NCBI GenBank assembly: GCA_002559145.1 | Contig: NTXX01000006.1 | Location: 18,413 to 82,412, forward strand | DNA from: Bacillus sp. AFS006103 | Lineage (GTDB): Bacteria; Bacillota; Bacilli; Bacillales; Cytobacillaceae | DNA: 64,000 nt | Direction of reading: 5' to 3' | In this document: piece after piece, positions 39,027-48,503 of the stretch | Numbering within the stretch: the first letter of the stretch is position 1 | Layout: each line of letters opens with the position of its first letter | The notes under the pieces: generated by a model | What the model was told of the DNA's origin: nothing | Seen by the model: the letters and a program-made list of their open reading frames with translations, nothing else | The model's database searches: none | Program-made: the position numbers and the translations under genes

Positions 39027-40961
39027 TTACACCTCTTTAAGCAAGCACTTTGGCTCTGCATTTTCGATCACTTGATAACCGCCAATTTTTTCAACCTGTG
39101 CAATGAAATCAGCCGATTGGATCATGGCAATCAGAAGTCTGCCGCTTTCACTTTCATAAAAGCTTCTCGTCATCAGCAAATCATATTCCTCATCCGCGAC
39201 AGGGACAAAGTCTAAGCCCATTGCTTTCGCCGCAGGATAAATCCCCAGTCCTGCCCCGCGCGCATCCCCGTTTACTTCCGCGGCTACCGCTAAATGTGAA
39301 AACATTTCCCTGTCATAACCGGTAATATCGTCTGGTGTCAGGCACCCTTCTTCCAATAAAAGATCAAAGAGGATCCGGGTTCCTGCTCCTTTTTGCCGGT
39401 TGACGTAATTCGCGTGTACTCGTGCTAAATCAGCTGCTGTTTCAATGCCAAGCGGATTGCCTTTTGGCAGGATCCAGCCTTGCTTTCTTTTTAAAAATGG
39501 ATAAAGAACGACGTCTTGGCCGGCTAAAAATTTACTTACATAAGAAAGATTGTATTCCTTTGTACCTGGGTCAAGCAAATGAATCCCGGCTACATGGGCC
39601 TCTCCTTTGCGAATCGCCATGATACCGGCCATACTGCCGACATGGGAGGAGACAATTTTCATATCTGTTCGCACCCGTTTTAATCGGGACGACAACAGGT
39701 CAATCGTCAAATCATGGCTCCCGCAAAACACGATTGCGTTTTTAATTTCCTCAAGCGGGCGCAGCAATTCAACTTCGGCGAAATCGCCTTGTTCATAGCC
39801 AATAATGTTGGTTGGTACGATTAGCATCCCATCTGCTCTGACATATGACATCGTCACGCCTGCCGCTCTTGTCAGCGGGTTCGCAACGAATTGTCCATTC
39901 ACATAGCCGATGTTCATACGCACAAAGTCCTCGGCTCCCATGGACGAGACAATCCGGCGCCCCAGCTTAACAGTTACAGTCTGCCTTTTTGGTTCGGGAA
40001 TTTGCAGGTACTTACAAATTAGCGGTCTGACAAACCATTCGAGTGCCAAATAAGCCGAGACCGGATAACCTGGAACACCAACGACAATTTTGCCATTTAT
40101 TTTTCCTAAAATAACTGGTTTTCCAGGCCGTGCGGCGACCCCATGGGTAAAGACCTCGCCGATTTCGCCGATAATGTGAACCGTGTAGTCTTTCGAGCCT
40201 GCGGATGAGCCTGCATTGATAACAATGATATCAGAGGTCTCAGCTGCTTCTAAAAGTACTTCTTTAATTTTTTCAGGTTCGTCCTTTACAATCGGATGAA
40301 GCACCGGTTCTCCGCCCCAATCCTGAATAAAGCCTGCAAAGACGGAACCATTAAATTCAATGATTTTTCCGGGTGCAAGTTCAGCTGCATCTGCATCCAC
40401 AAGCTCGTTGCCGGTTGGAATAATCGTCACAACAGGCTTTTTGGCAACAGGAATGACCGTTTGCTGCCCGGCTAAGAGCACACCGAGATCAGCCGGCCGT
40501 AAGATATGTCCTTGCGGAAACAGCATTTCCTCTTGAACAACATCTTCGCCGATGGGACGAATATGCTGCCAAGGGGTTGCGGGTTCGATAATTTCAATCG
40601 TATCCTCATCAATAATATCGACATGCTCAATCATAATGACGGCATTAAAAGGAGAAGGAATCGCATTCCCAGTATCGACATAACTAAATTCTTCGCCTCT
40701 TTTCAAACGAAGTGGATTTTGCTCATGGGCTTGATAGGTGCTTTCAGCAACGACGGCAATACCATCCATCGCGCTTGCGTGGTAATGCGGCATTGACACC
40801 CGTGCAAAGATAGGTTCGGCTGTCACACGGCCCAAGGAGGTACTTGTTGCGATTTCTTCCTTTTCAGGGGTCAGCGAATGAGCTGCGAGAATTTCTTCTC
40901 TAGCTTGTGCTCGGGGTTTATCTTCTAAATAAATTTTTCGCTTAAAGTTTTTATAATTCAT
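39027..40961 (-). CDS. MoeA with C-terminal periplasmic-binding-like domain
   Basis: 644 aa, two parts. Residues ~1-415 are a MoeA-type molybdenum insertase (HYHASAMDGIAVVAEST, PTGNELVD, INAGSSAGSKDYT, GVPGYPVSAYLALEWF). Residues ~420-640 form a LysR/ModA-like ligand domain (GIHLLDPGTKEYNLSYV, RQKGAGTRILFDLLLEEG, GDARGAGLGIYPAAKA), the same domain as in the yvgK-like protein at 34285. Possibly loads or senses molybdate versus tungstate. RBS AAAGGGG. The codons for GCLTP (39334-39346) coincide with the 13-bp GGTGCCTGACACC repeat. Confidence 0.92.
   Translation of the reverse strand: MNYKNFKRKIYLEDKPRAQAREEILAAHSLTPEKEEIATSTSLGRVTAEPIFARVSMPHYHASAMDGIAVVAESTYQAHEQNPLRLKRGEEFSYVDTGNAIPSPFNAVIMIEHVDIIDEDTIEIIEPATPWQHIRPIGEDVVQEEMLFPQGHILRPADLGVLLAGQQTVIPVAKKPVVTIIPTGNELVDADAAELAPGKIIEFNGSVFAGFIQDWGGEPVLHPIVKDEPEKIKEVLLEAAETSDIIVINAGSSAGSKDYTVHIIGEIGEVFTHGVAARPGKPVILGKINGKIVVGVPGYPVSAYLALEWFVRPLICKYLQIPEPKRQTVTVKLGRRIVSSMGAEDFVRMNIGYVNGQFVANPLTRAAGVTMSYVRADGMLIVPTNIIGYEQGDFAEVELLRPLEEIKNAIVFCGSHDLTIDLLSSRLKRVRTDMKIVSSHVGSMAGIMAIRKGEAHVAGIHLLDPGTKEYNLSYVSKFLAGQDVVLYPFLKRKQGWILPKGNPLGIETAADLARVHANYVNRQKGAGTRILFDLLLEEGCLTPDDITGYDREMFSHLAVAAEVNGDARGAGLGIYPAAKAMGLDFVPVADEEYDLLMTRSFYESESGRLLIAMIQSADFIAQVEKIGGYQVIENAEPKCLLKEV
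39334..39346. repeat. GGTGTCAGGCACC motif inside a coding region
   Basis: Exact 13-bp match to the intergenic repeat arm, within the binding-protein domain of the MoeA fusion and read as GCLTP. It lies in a surface-type loop before DDITGYDRE. Confidence 0.55.
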
Positions 40962-40974
40962 TGCTAGGTCCCCT

Positions 40975-42207
40975 TTATCGTGATGAAATCACAGGTACGT
41001 AATCTCCCTGTGAAATTCCCTCTTTTTCTGAACTTATCTCGACAATTCCATCGCTCTTGACTAAGGTTGTGATCAAGCCGGATTTGCCAATAATCGGTTC
41101 AGCCCACCATTCTCCCGCCTTTTCGAACAAGCGGACACGGATATAATCAGAACGTCCGGGTGAGGAAGGGATATTTTTCGTAATTCTTGCAAACACCCGC
41201 TCCAGCTTCCGTTCTATCCGCTCGCCTTTTAGCTTGCGTAAAATTTGCTCGCCGAACAGCTTAAAGATAATCATTGCACTGGCTGGATGACCTGGCAGTC
41301 CAATCACCGGTTTCCCACCCGACATTGCTAGAATCGTAGGTTTTCCGGGCTTAATCGAAATACCATGGACAAAAACCCCAGGGTCACCTAACGACTGGAT
41401 GACATCCGTGGTATAATCCTTTGCGCCGACCGAGCTTCCGCCGGAAAGGATTAAACAATCTACCTGTTGATAGAGTTCACGGGCCTTTTGTTTAAACTCT
41501 TCAAAATCATCACGGACAATTCCGCCATAGAGTACATCCACATTCCATTCGCTCGCTAATCCTGAAATGGTTAAATAGTTGATGTCACGAATTTGCCCTT
41601 CTGCTAAGGTTTCCGTTTGATATGGGACGATTTCATCACCGGATGAAAGATAACCGACTTTTAATTTACGGAATACCGTTACAGTTGCCACTCCTAAAGA
41701 AGCGAGTGCCCCTAACTCCTGTGGGCGAAGTTTTGTGCCAGCCGTAAGCAGCGTTTCGCCTTCTTTAATATCTTCCCCAGAACGGATGACGTTTTCTCCT
41801 GGAGCAATCTGCTTGTACGTATTTAACAGCGTATCGACTTCTTCACAATGCTCAATCATGATAACGCTGTCACTACCAAATGGAAGCATCCCGCCAGTCG
41901 GCACATAGACCGCATGACCTGGGCCTGCTTTTGCCGTGGGAACCTCCCCCATTTTCACTTCCCCCGTTACCGTTAGGAAGCCAGGCATCGATTCAGAAGA
42001 ACCATACGTATCCTTGGCACGAACAGCATAACCATCGACAGTTGAACGATCAAAGCTCGGCACATTTTCCTTTGCAATCACTGGTTCAGCTAAGATATAA
42101 TGAAGCGCTTCTTCGAGCACGCGCACTTCGGTTTGCTTGATGGCTGGAATATTTTCCTCAATTAAGGCAAATGTTTCTTCAACTGTTTTCACTTTGAAAA
42201 ATTGCAT
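40975..42207 (-). CDS. moeA: Molybdopterin molybdenumtransferase
   Basis: Inserts molybdate into adenylated molybdopterin. 410 aa, standard MoeA. Motifs: VPSFDRSTVDGYAVRAKDT, PTGGMLPFGSDSVIMIEHCE, LSSGDEIV, LSGGSSVGAKDYT and GLPGHPASAMIIFKLF. Second MoeA in the operon, without the ligand-binding extension of its neighbour. The start at 42207 has GGAAGTAGGGAA upstream; about 13 bp separate it from the next gene. Confidence 0.95.
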   Translation of the reverse strand: MQFFKVKTVEETFALIEENIPAIKQTEVRVLEEALHYILAEPVIAKENVPSFDRSTVDGYAVRAKDTYGSSESMPGFLTVTGEVKMGEVPTAKAGPGHAVYVPTGGMLPFGSDSVIMIEHCEEVDTLLNTYKQIAPGENVIRSGEDIKEGETLLTAGTKLRPQELGALASLGVATVTVFRKLKVGYLSSGDEIVPYQTETLAEGQIRDINYLTISGLASEWNVDVLYGGIVRDDFEEFKQKARELYQQVDCLILSGGSSVGAKDYTTDVIQSLGDPGVFVHGISIKPGKPTILAMSGGKPVIGLPGHPASAMIIFKLFGEQILRKLKGERIERKLERVFARITKNIPSSPGRSDYIRVRLFEKAGEWWAEPIIGKSGLITTLVKSDGIVEISSEKEGISQGDYVPVISSR

Positions 42208-42324
42208 GGTTCCCTACTTCCCCCTTATGATAGTGAAACTTCAATAAGTGGAAATTTTCCACTTATTGTTAGTTGAACAAATCGGGCTTTTATGGGCAGT
42301 TATCCCCCTGCCTGTACTTCCTTG

Positions 42325-42945
42325 TTACTGCCCGTTAAGGCTGGAAAAATCATCCGCTTCAGCCCACCTTTTGGCGTCTTCATACTCGTTTGGGCGATTC
42401 ATATTAAAAAAGACACGTTCTAAGTCCAAACTGCTGTATTCCTGCAGGTCTTTTTCCGTTATATAACGGACGTTTAAATGATCGAGCAGATGTTTCATAC
42501 GAAGTCGTCCCGCTTCAATACTATTTGCGACCTCATCCGTCACTCTCTTATCGAAGACAGCAAATAAAGGGTGCTGAACTCCATGAATGACAGGGATGAC
42601 TACATCACAGTCGCCGCATTTTTGGACAAGCACCTCGGCTAGTTCGACTGAAACAAATGGCATATCACATGCGACAATAAAATTTAGATCATGATTGGAA
42701 GAATTCAAGCCGGCATGAACTCCTGCTAGCGGTCCTTGACCGGGATAAATATCCGAGACCATCTTCACTCCTAAAAATGGATACTGTTCAGGATGATTGG
42801 TTACTAGAATTATATCATTAAAGGACAACTTTAGCGTATCGACAATTCTCTCGATGTTGGTTTTCTCATTTATTTTTAGAAGGGCTTTATTGGTGCCCAT
42901 CCTGCTTGATTTCCCACCTGATAAAATAATAGCCGCAGCCTTCAT
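42325..42945 (-). CDS. mobA: Molybdenum cofactor guanylyltransferase
   Basis: Attaches GMP to Mo-molybdopterin to make the bis-MGD cofactor needed by formate dehydrogenases. 206 aa. GTP-binding signature IILSGGKSSRMGTNKALL at the N-terminus; GPLAGVHAGL and FIVACDMPFVSVEL follow. Lies 15 bp downstream of fdhE behind AAGGTG. Confidence 0.95.
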   Translation of the reverse strand: MKAAAIILSGGKSSRMGTNKALLKINEKTNIERIVDTLKLSFNDIILVTNHPEQYPFLGVKMVSDIYPGQGPLAGVHAGLNSSNHDLNFIVACDMPFVSVELAEVLVQKCGDCDVVIPVIHGVQHPLFAVFDKRVTDEVANSIEAGRLRMKHLLDHLNVRYITEKDLQEYSSLDLERVFFNMNRPNEYEDAKRWAEADDFSSLNGQ

Positions 42946-42960
42946 GTTTTTAGCACCTTC

Positions 42961-43770
42961 TTAATGTGTTTCTTTTTTCACACCTACCGCATTATAGCCA
43001 TTTTCCTGTGCAACAAAATCCAAATGAATCGAGTTTAAATCCAGTAAGGCTGCAGACGGTTTTTCAATATATTGTCTGGTATCAATAATTTTAATATAGC
43101 CGTTACACTCTTCGCAAACTTGAATTTGAGAAACAGCATCTCCTTCAATGGTAATAAACTCGATGGTTTTATGGTCCTCATTGCCACAGTGTGCGCATTC
43201 CAGGCGTTTAGCATTCCAGTGTGCAAGGCAGCGCGGGCAATGGATTACCTTCTTTCCATCTTCATTCAATGAAGCTAAGCGGACTGGTTCTCCACAAACG
43301 GGGCAGCCTGCGCCCGGGATGGCGTGAGTGATCTCGTCTTGGACTTTTTCTGCAGTTAATTGTAAATAGGTACGGAGTGCGGTTTCAGCCAAGAATTGCG
43401 GAATCCATTCTTCCAGTCCGTTTTCTTCTGCAAACTTAACAAAGTAAACATGGTTGGATGAAAAAGCCTCTTCGATCCATCGGATAGCCGTTTCTTCAGT
43501 TAGCAGACTGTTAATGCCAGTAAGCTTTGATTCAAGCTCAGGATTTTTCATGACTAACAAGGTGATTATTTCCTCTATCCACTGTAAATATAGGGAAATT
43601 TCAAAGTCAATAGCCGATAATGCAGCAGCAGGCACACCAGCTTCCATAGCAGCTTTGTCAAGGTTTGGTATAATCGTTTCTGGATTGATCTGTTGCTTCC
43701 ATTTATCTTGAAGTAAAACTATTTCTTTTTGAAGTTCCTGATATTCTTTTGAAACAACCGACTTTATCAT
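42961..43770 (-). CDS. fdhE: FdhE-type formate dehydrogenase accessory protein
   Basis: Zinc-finger/rubredoxin-like factor for maturation of respiratory formate dehydrogenase. 269 aa from the ATG at 43770 (AAAGAGGTG 9 nt upstream; an ATG at 43791 is possible). Four CxxC pairs in the C-terminal half: CPVCGEP, CPRCLAHW, CAHCGNEDH and CEECNGYIKIID, the FdhE hallmark. Between fdhI and mobA in the operon. Confidence 0.92.
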   Translation of the reverse strand: MIKSVVSKEYQELQKEIVLLQDKWKQQINPETIIPNLDKAAMEAGVPAAALSAIDFEISLYLQWIEEIITLLVMKNPELESKLTGINSLLTEETAIRWIEEAFSSNHVYFVKFAEENGLEEWIPQFLAETALRTYLQLTAEKVQDEITHAIPGAGCPVCGEPVRLASLNEDGKKVIHCPRCLAHWNAKRLECAHCGNEDHKTIEFITIEGDAVSQIQVCEECNGYIKIIDTRQYIEKPSAALLDLNSIHLDFVAQENGYNAVGVKKETH

Positions 43771-43883
43771 ATGTTGCTGCACCTCTTTCATGTAGTAAAG
43801 AAATGGCTGCCTTTAGAGTGACAGCCATCCCTTTTTTATAAAATTACGTATTCCACGGTCGTTACTACGGTTGAACCAGTGTT

Positions 43884-44603
43884 CTACGCACCTTTGTTCT
43901 TCTTATGCTTTGGATCATCCAGGTTAGGGAAGTTGCCTTTTTTGGCTTCTTCATCATACCAGTCCGGATAGTGGCCTTTTGCCCACCAGGCAGGTACTTT
44001 TCCCGTAACAACACCAGAATATCCTGGTCTGGAATGCTTATGAACAACAGATAGATAGACGTGACCAACGATAACGGCAATTCCTAGTCCGAAACCGACG
44101 TTATGAAGGACGTATCCCCATTGGACAAGTGCTCTTGGAAAGAAGTCAGGAAACCACATCGTGAATCCTGATGCAATAATCAGAATAGCACATAAAATCT
44201 GGATTACTGAGTTAATTTTTTCCCCTGCGTTAAAGAAAGTTTGGCGAATATGCTTGAAGTTAAAGCCAAATAATTCTTTAACAAATTCAGTGAAAAATTG
44301 AAGATCACGCTTTTTCCATGTGACTAACTCTTTCATCCAATGCATAAAAAACTTCGGGCTAAAAATCAGTAAGATGAAGGTAGGCGTGATGAATATTACC
44401 GCAAAAATTCTGTGTAAAAGCCGTGCATTTGCCGGTCCGCCCAAAACTGGATAAAGCCAGTCAAAGAATTCGGTATACATTGGCAGAGCCGTGATATAGA
44501 GGGCAAAGAATGCCAAACCATTGATCGCATGTGCCCAAACAAACGCCTTCGGAAAACGTCTAATTTGCTCATTTGCTTTCGGATGCTTCTGGTAATTACT
44601 CAT
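43884..44603 (-). CDS. fdhI: Formate dehydrogenase cytochrome b subunit
   Basis: Gamma subunit that anchors the enzyme and passes electrons to menaquinone. 239 aa from the ATG at 44603 (GGAGGTGG upstream), overlapping the fdhB stop by 8 nt. Four hydrophobic helices: AHAINGLAFFALYITAL, LLHRIFAVIFITPTFILLIF, IQILCAILIIASGFTMWF and GFGLGIAVIVGHVYLSVVH. His residues in helices 1, 2 and 4 are likely haem b ligands. The C-terminal tail is charged. Confidence 0.93.
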   Translation of the reverse strand: MSNYQKHPKANEQIRRFPKAFVWAHAINGLAFFALYITALPMYTEFFDWLYPVLGGPANARLLHRIFAVIFITPTFILLIFSPKFFMHWMKELVTWKKRDLQFFTEFVKELFGFNFKHIRQTFFNAGEKINSVIQILCAILIIASGFTMWFPDFFPRALVQWGYVLHNVGFGLGIAVIVGHVYLSVVHKHSRPGYSGVVTGKVPAWWAKGHYPDWYDEEAKKGNFPNLDDPKHKKNKGA

Positions 44604-45426
44604 GGCTGCCACCTCCATCTCCGTCATGATTATCTTTACTTCTCTTACTCATAATACTGTTGGTGATAAAGGCACCAACAACCGCCATCGTGGTTGCCCC
44701 GATCATGGCTTTACCGATTGGCTGTGCATAGTCTTTCCACACAACCGCAGAGGTTGGAATCTTAGGGCTTTCAGGAAGGCCGTATACACTTGGTTTTTCA
44801 GCTAACACATAAATTGTGTGCGTACCGCCAACCCCTTGCGGATTATAAATATTGGCATTCGGGAAACGGTCTTTAATTTGAGCTAAACGTTTATGCGCCT
44901 TTGCCAGCATTTCATCTTTTTTACCAAACTGCATCGCATCCGTGTGACAAGTAGTCACACAGGCAGGCTGTAAGCCCTCTTCGAGACGGTCTGTACACAT
45001 CGTGCACTTTTGTGACTTTTTGTATTCCTTGCCATTTTTATCTTTGTACGTCTTTAAGGAAATGACTTCGAATGGACAGTTTTCCACGCAATAGCCGCAG
45101 CCTACGCACTTATCATGATCAATGACAACCGAGCCAAATTTAGAATAACTGATTGCATTTTCCGGGCAAACCTTTTCGCAAGCCGCTTCCTTACAATGCA
45201 TACAAGAAGTGTGGCGGAAAAGATATTCTAAATCACCTTTGCCATTTTCGTGTTCAATATACTGAAGCACATTCCATGTATCTGCGCTTGTTTTAGGATG
45301 TGACTGAACACTTCCTTGGAATTCGGTTACTTCGGCAGGAAGGTCATTCCAGTTTTTACAAGCAACCATACAAGCCTTACAGCCATCACATTTGGTCACG
45401 TCAACATATTTTACAAATTCAGCCAT
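44596..45426 (-). CDS. fdhB: Formate dehydrogenase iron-sulfur subunit
   Basis: Beta subunit carrying four 4Fe-4S clusters from FdhA to the cytochrome. 276 aa. Cluster motifs in order: CDGCKACMVACKNW, CMHCKEAACEKVCP, CVGCGYCVENCP and CTMCTDRLEEGLQPACVTTC. A C-terminal transmembrane helix (IGATTMAVVGAFITNSIM) anchors it on the outer face. Its ATG shares one base with the fdhA stop (TAATG), showing translational coupling. Confidence 0.95.
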   Translation of the reverse strand: MAEFVKYVDVTKCDGCKACMVACKNWNDLPAEVTEFQGSVQSHPKTSADTWNVLQYIEHENGKGDLEYLFRHTSCMHCKEAACEKVCPENAISYSKFGSVVIDHDKCVGCGYCVENCPFEVISLKTYKDKNGKEYKKSQKCTMCTDRLEEGLQPACVTTCHTDAMQFGKKDEMLAKAHKRLAQIKDRFPNANIYNPQGVGGTHTIYVLAEKPSVYGLPESPKIPTSAVVWKDYAQPIGKAMIGATTMAVVGAFITNSIMSKRSKDNHDGDGGGSHE

Positions 45427-48416
45427 TAGTCAGCCCTCCTTATGTCGCAAAGGAATGCTTTATATTCCGGAATCATTGTGTTGGCATCCCCAATATGTGG
45501 AGTCAGGCGGTTAGCAGAATCTCCTGTTGCATATCCTTTAAATCCAAAATTCCAAGGCATCCCTACTTGATGCACCTTTTTGCCATTAACATTAAATGGT
45601 TTATAGCGTTTTGTTACCATCGCATAGGCTGTGATTTTGCCGCGTGCCGATTCAACAATGATTTTATCTTTATTGTTAATGCCTTTTTCTTTTGCCAGTT
45701 CTTCACTTATTTCTACAAACATATATCTAGCAATCTCAGAAAGCCACTCTTGGTTACGAGTCATTGAACCTGATTGCCAATGTGCTTCTACACGGTAAGT
45801 AGTTGCGACAATTGGATAATCGACCTTGTAGCCTTTTTTATTAAAGTCGCCATCATTAATGACAACCGCCGGATTCAATTCGACCGATGAGAATGCATTT
45901 TTAGCTGGGCTTTCAAAAGGTTCATAGTGTTCAGGGAATGGACCATCCTTCATCGTAGGGGCAAACAATAATCCTACGCCATCTTTATTCATCATGAAGG
46001 CACCCGTACCGCCTGGTTCACTTGGTGAAAGAATCGCTTTAAAGTCTGGAACATCGTTACCTACCCATGACTTCGCCGCAGCATCCCACCAAATAACAGC
46101 CTTTTCCTTGCTCCATGGCTTACCGCTTGGATCAGCAGAAGCGCGGTTGTAAAGAATACGACGGTTTGCCGGCCAAGCAAATGACCAGTTAAGGAAGTTG
46201 GCATTACCTGTATCTTTGTTATCACGGCGCTTCGATAGATTTTTTCCTTCTTCAGGATAGAAGCCGGAATAAATCCAGTTTCCGCTTGAAGTGGTTCCAT
46301 CATCTAATAGGGCAGCGATACCTGGTAAGAGTTTCCCAGTTTTTAAGTCATATCCGTTGATTTCTTTTGCAATTGCATCAAGATCTGGTGCTTCGCCATT
46401 ACCATAGTTCCAATCAAGTGCTAAGAAAGGTTGATCCGCAGGTTTGGGACTGTTAGCATATAGCTTTTTCAGTTTTAGTGCCAGTTCATGGATAATATCA
46501 AGGTCTGGTCGTGCTTCTCCCCGTGAGTCAATGGCTTTCCAACGATATTGCATCCAGCGTGAGCTGTTGGAAATACTTCCTTCTTTTTCAAAAGAAGCCG
46601 ATGCCGGAAGCAGGAATACCTCTGTATTAATCTTTGATGGGTCACTGCCCGCTTCTTTTTTCCAGAAGGCAGCTGTTTCTGTTTCCCAAAGGTCAACTGC
46701 AACGAGCCATTTTAGATTGCCAAGTGCATCTTTCTCCTTACCAGCATTGGGTCCGCCAACTACCGGGTTTGTTCCCCAAAGGAAAGCACCATCTAATTCA
46801 TTGTTATACATTGCTTTAAATAAGTTAATATGTGAGTAGTTTTTGTTGCCTTTTGGTAAGTAGTGATAACCGAACTCGTTATTCTTGGTAGCATTATCGC
46901 CGTACCAAGCTTTTAATAAGCTGACCACGAATTTTGGTTTGTTACTCCAGAAACCGGTTGGAGGTGTTTCTTTTGCCAAATAGGTTGCTAGTGTCGCATG
47001 CTCAGGGACGGTTGCTTTAGGAGCCCCAAGGTATCCTGTGAGGTTATCCCATAATAAGCCGAAGTCTGTCGAACCTTGAACGTTTGATTCACCGCGCATC
47101 GCGTTGATTCCACCGCCTGGTAAGCCAATGTTTCCTAAAAGCATCTGAATGATTGCGAAAGCACGAACGTTTTGTGAACCAACTGTATGCTGGGTTGTAC
47201 CCATTGCGTAAAGAATCGTTCCTGCTTTGCCCACTTTACTTGTTGCACAGAAAGCCTCATACACCTTTAATAAATCCTTTTTAGGTGTACCAGTCACTCC
47301 CGATACTGTATCCACATCATAACGAGAATAGTGCTTCTTCATTAATTGGAAGACACTCCGCGGATTCTGTAAGGTTGGATCTTTTTTCGGAGTTCCATCT
47401 TCATTTACTGCAATTGTCCATTTGGTATTGTCATAGGTACGCGTTGCTTCGTCATAGCCTGAGAAAAGGCCATCATTAAAATCAAATCCGTCTGCCACAA
47501 TAAAGGAGGCATTTGTATAGTTAATAACATAATCTTTGTGTAAAAGATTGTTATCGATTGCATATTTAATCATACCGCCCATGAAGGCAATATCTGTTCC
47601 AGAACGCAGCGGTGCATAAATATCAGATACCGCAGAGGTACGTGTATACCTTGGGTCAACACTGATGATTTTTCCGCCGTTTTCTTTCGCTTTTGTCAAC
47701 CATCTAAAGCTGATTGGATGATTTTCCGCAGGATTCGCGCCCATAATAAGTGCACAATCCGTATGTTGTAAGTCGTTCCAATGGTTTGTCATTGCGCCAC
47801 GACCAAATGAAGGTGCCAGACCGGCAACCGTCGAACTATGTCATATTCGTGCCTGGTGCTCTAAGTAGGTGACACCAAGCCCTCTCATTAATTTTGACAC
47901 TAAATAGGTTTCTTCATTATCAAGTGCCGCGCCGCCAAGGCTGGCAATTTTTTCAGTCTTGTTTACGGTCAGTCCGTTTTCTTTTACAACAAATGAAGCA
48001 TCTCTTGTATCTTTTGTCCGCTTGGCAATCGTGTCAAGCATCCATTCCCACTCTTTTTCCTCCCACTTCGTGCTGCCAGGAGCACGGTAAAGCGGTTTGG
48101 TCATACGTTTTTCAGATGTGTAAAGCTGTCTTAATGTTGTACCTTTACTGCATAGCTTACCCTCGTTAATCGGATTATCCGGATCCCCTTCCGTATAAAC
48201 CACAGTGTTGTTTTTGGTGTGCACAAGGATCCCACATCCTACACCGCAAAAGCAGCAAACAGTTGGTGTTACAGTAGCTTTGGCAATTTTAAAATTCTTC
48301 GCGTTCGCATAGGCCTTTTTCTCATTAAAGCCGAGCTCAACAACGGCCAAGGTAGCAGCGGTAGCACCTGACAGCTTTAAAAATTGCCGACGATTCAGGT
48401 TCAATTCAACCATCAT
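45426..48416 (-). CDS. fdhA: Selenocysteine-containing formate dehydrogenase alpha subunit
   Basis: Mo-bisMGD catalytic subunit oxidising formate to CO2 outside the membrane. 996 aa when the TGA at 47841-47843 is read as selenocysteine (Sec192). Both halves are in one frame; the junction reads LEHQARI-U-HSSTVAGLAPSFGRG, aligning with the Sec site of E. coli FdnG. Twin-arginine signal NRRQFLKLSG at residues 8-17; N-terminal cluster CCFCGVGCGI ... GKLCSKG. Domains: cluster, two molybdopterin lobes (MGANPAENHP, AMGTTQHTVGSQNVR), C-terminal cofactor-binding barrel (TTYRVEAHWQSGSMTRN). A SECIS hairpin follows the TGA. Simple ORF calling splits it in two. Confidence 0.96.
47812..47843 (-). promoter_or_regulatory. 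UGA codon and bacterial SECIS hairpin
   Basis: Leftward mRNA: UGA, 11 nt, GGUUGCC, loop GGUCU, GGCACC. A U bulges from the 5' strand three pairs below the loop. The 11-nt distance, bulged U and GGUCU loop equal the SelB-binding element known from E. coli fdhF. Confidence 0.95.
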
Positions 48417-48503
48417 CTCATTCTCCTTCCCATTAACTAATTTAGAATATCCCTATATTTCTCTCTCTACTGCATTTTTCTTACTGGCCATTGAATGGTG
48501 TTG

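Noticed and set aside
47792..47843. Frameshift or nonsense mutation splitting fdhA
   Set aside because: Both parts are in the same frame, the stop is TGA at the known Sec position and a SECIS hairpin follows; recoding explains it better.
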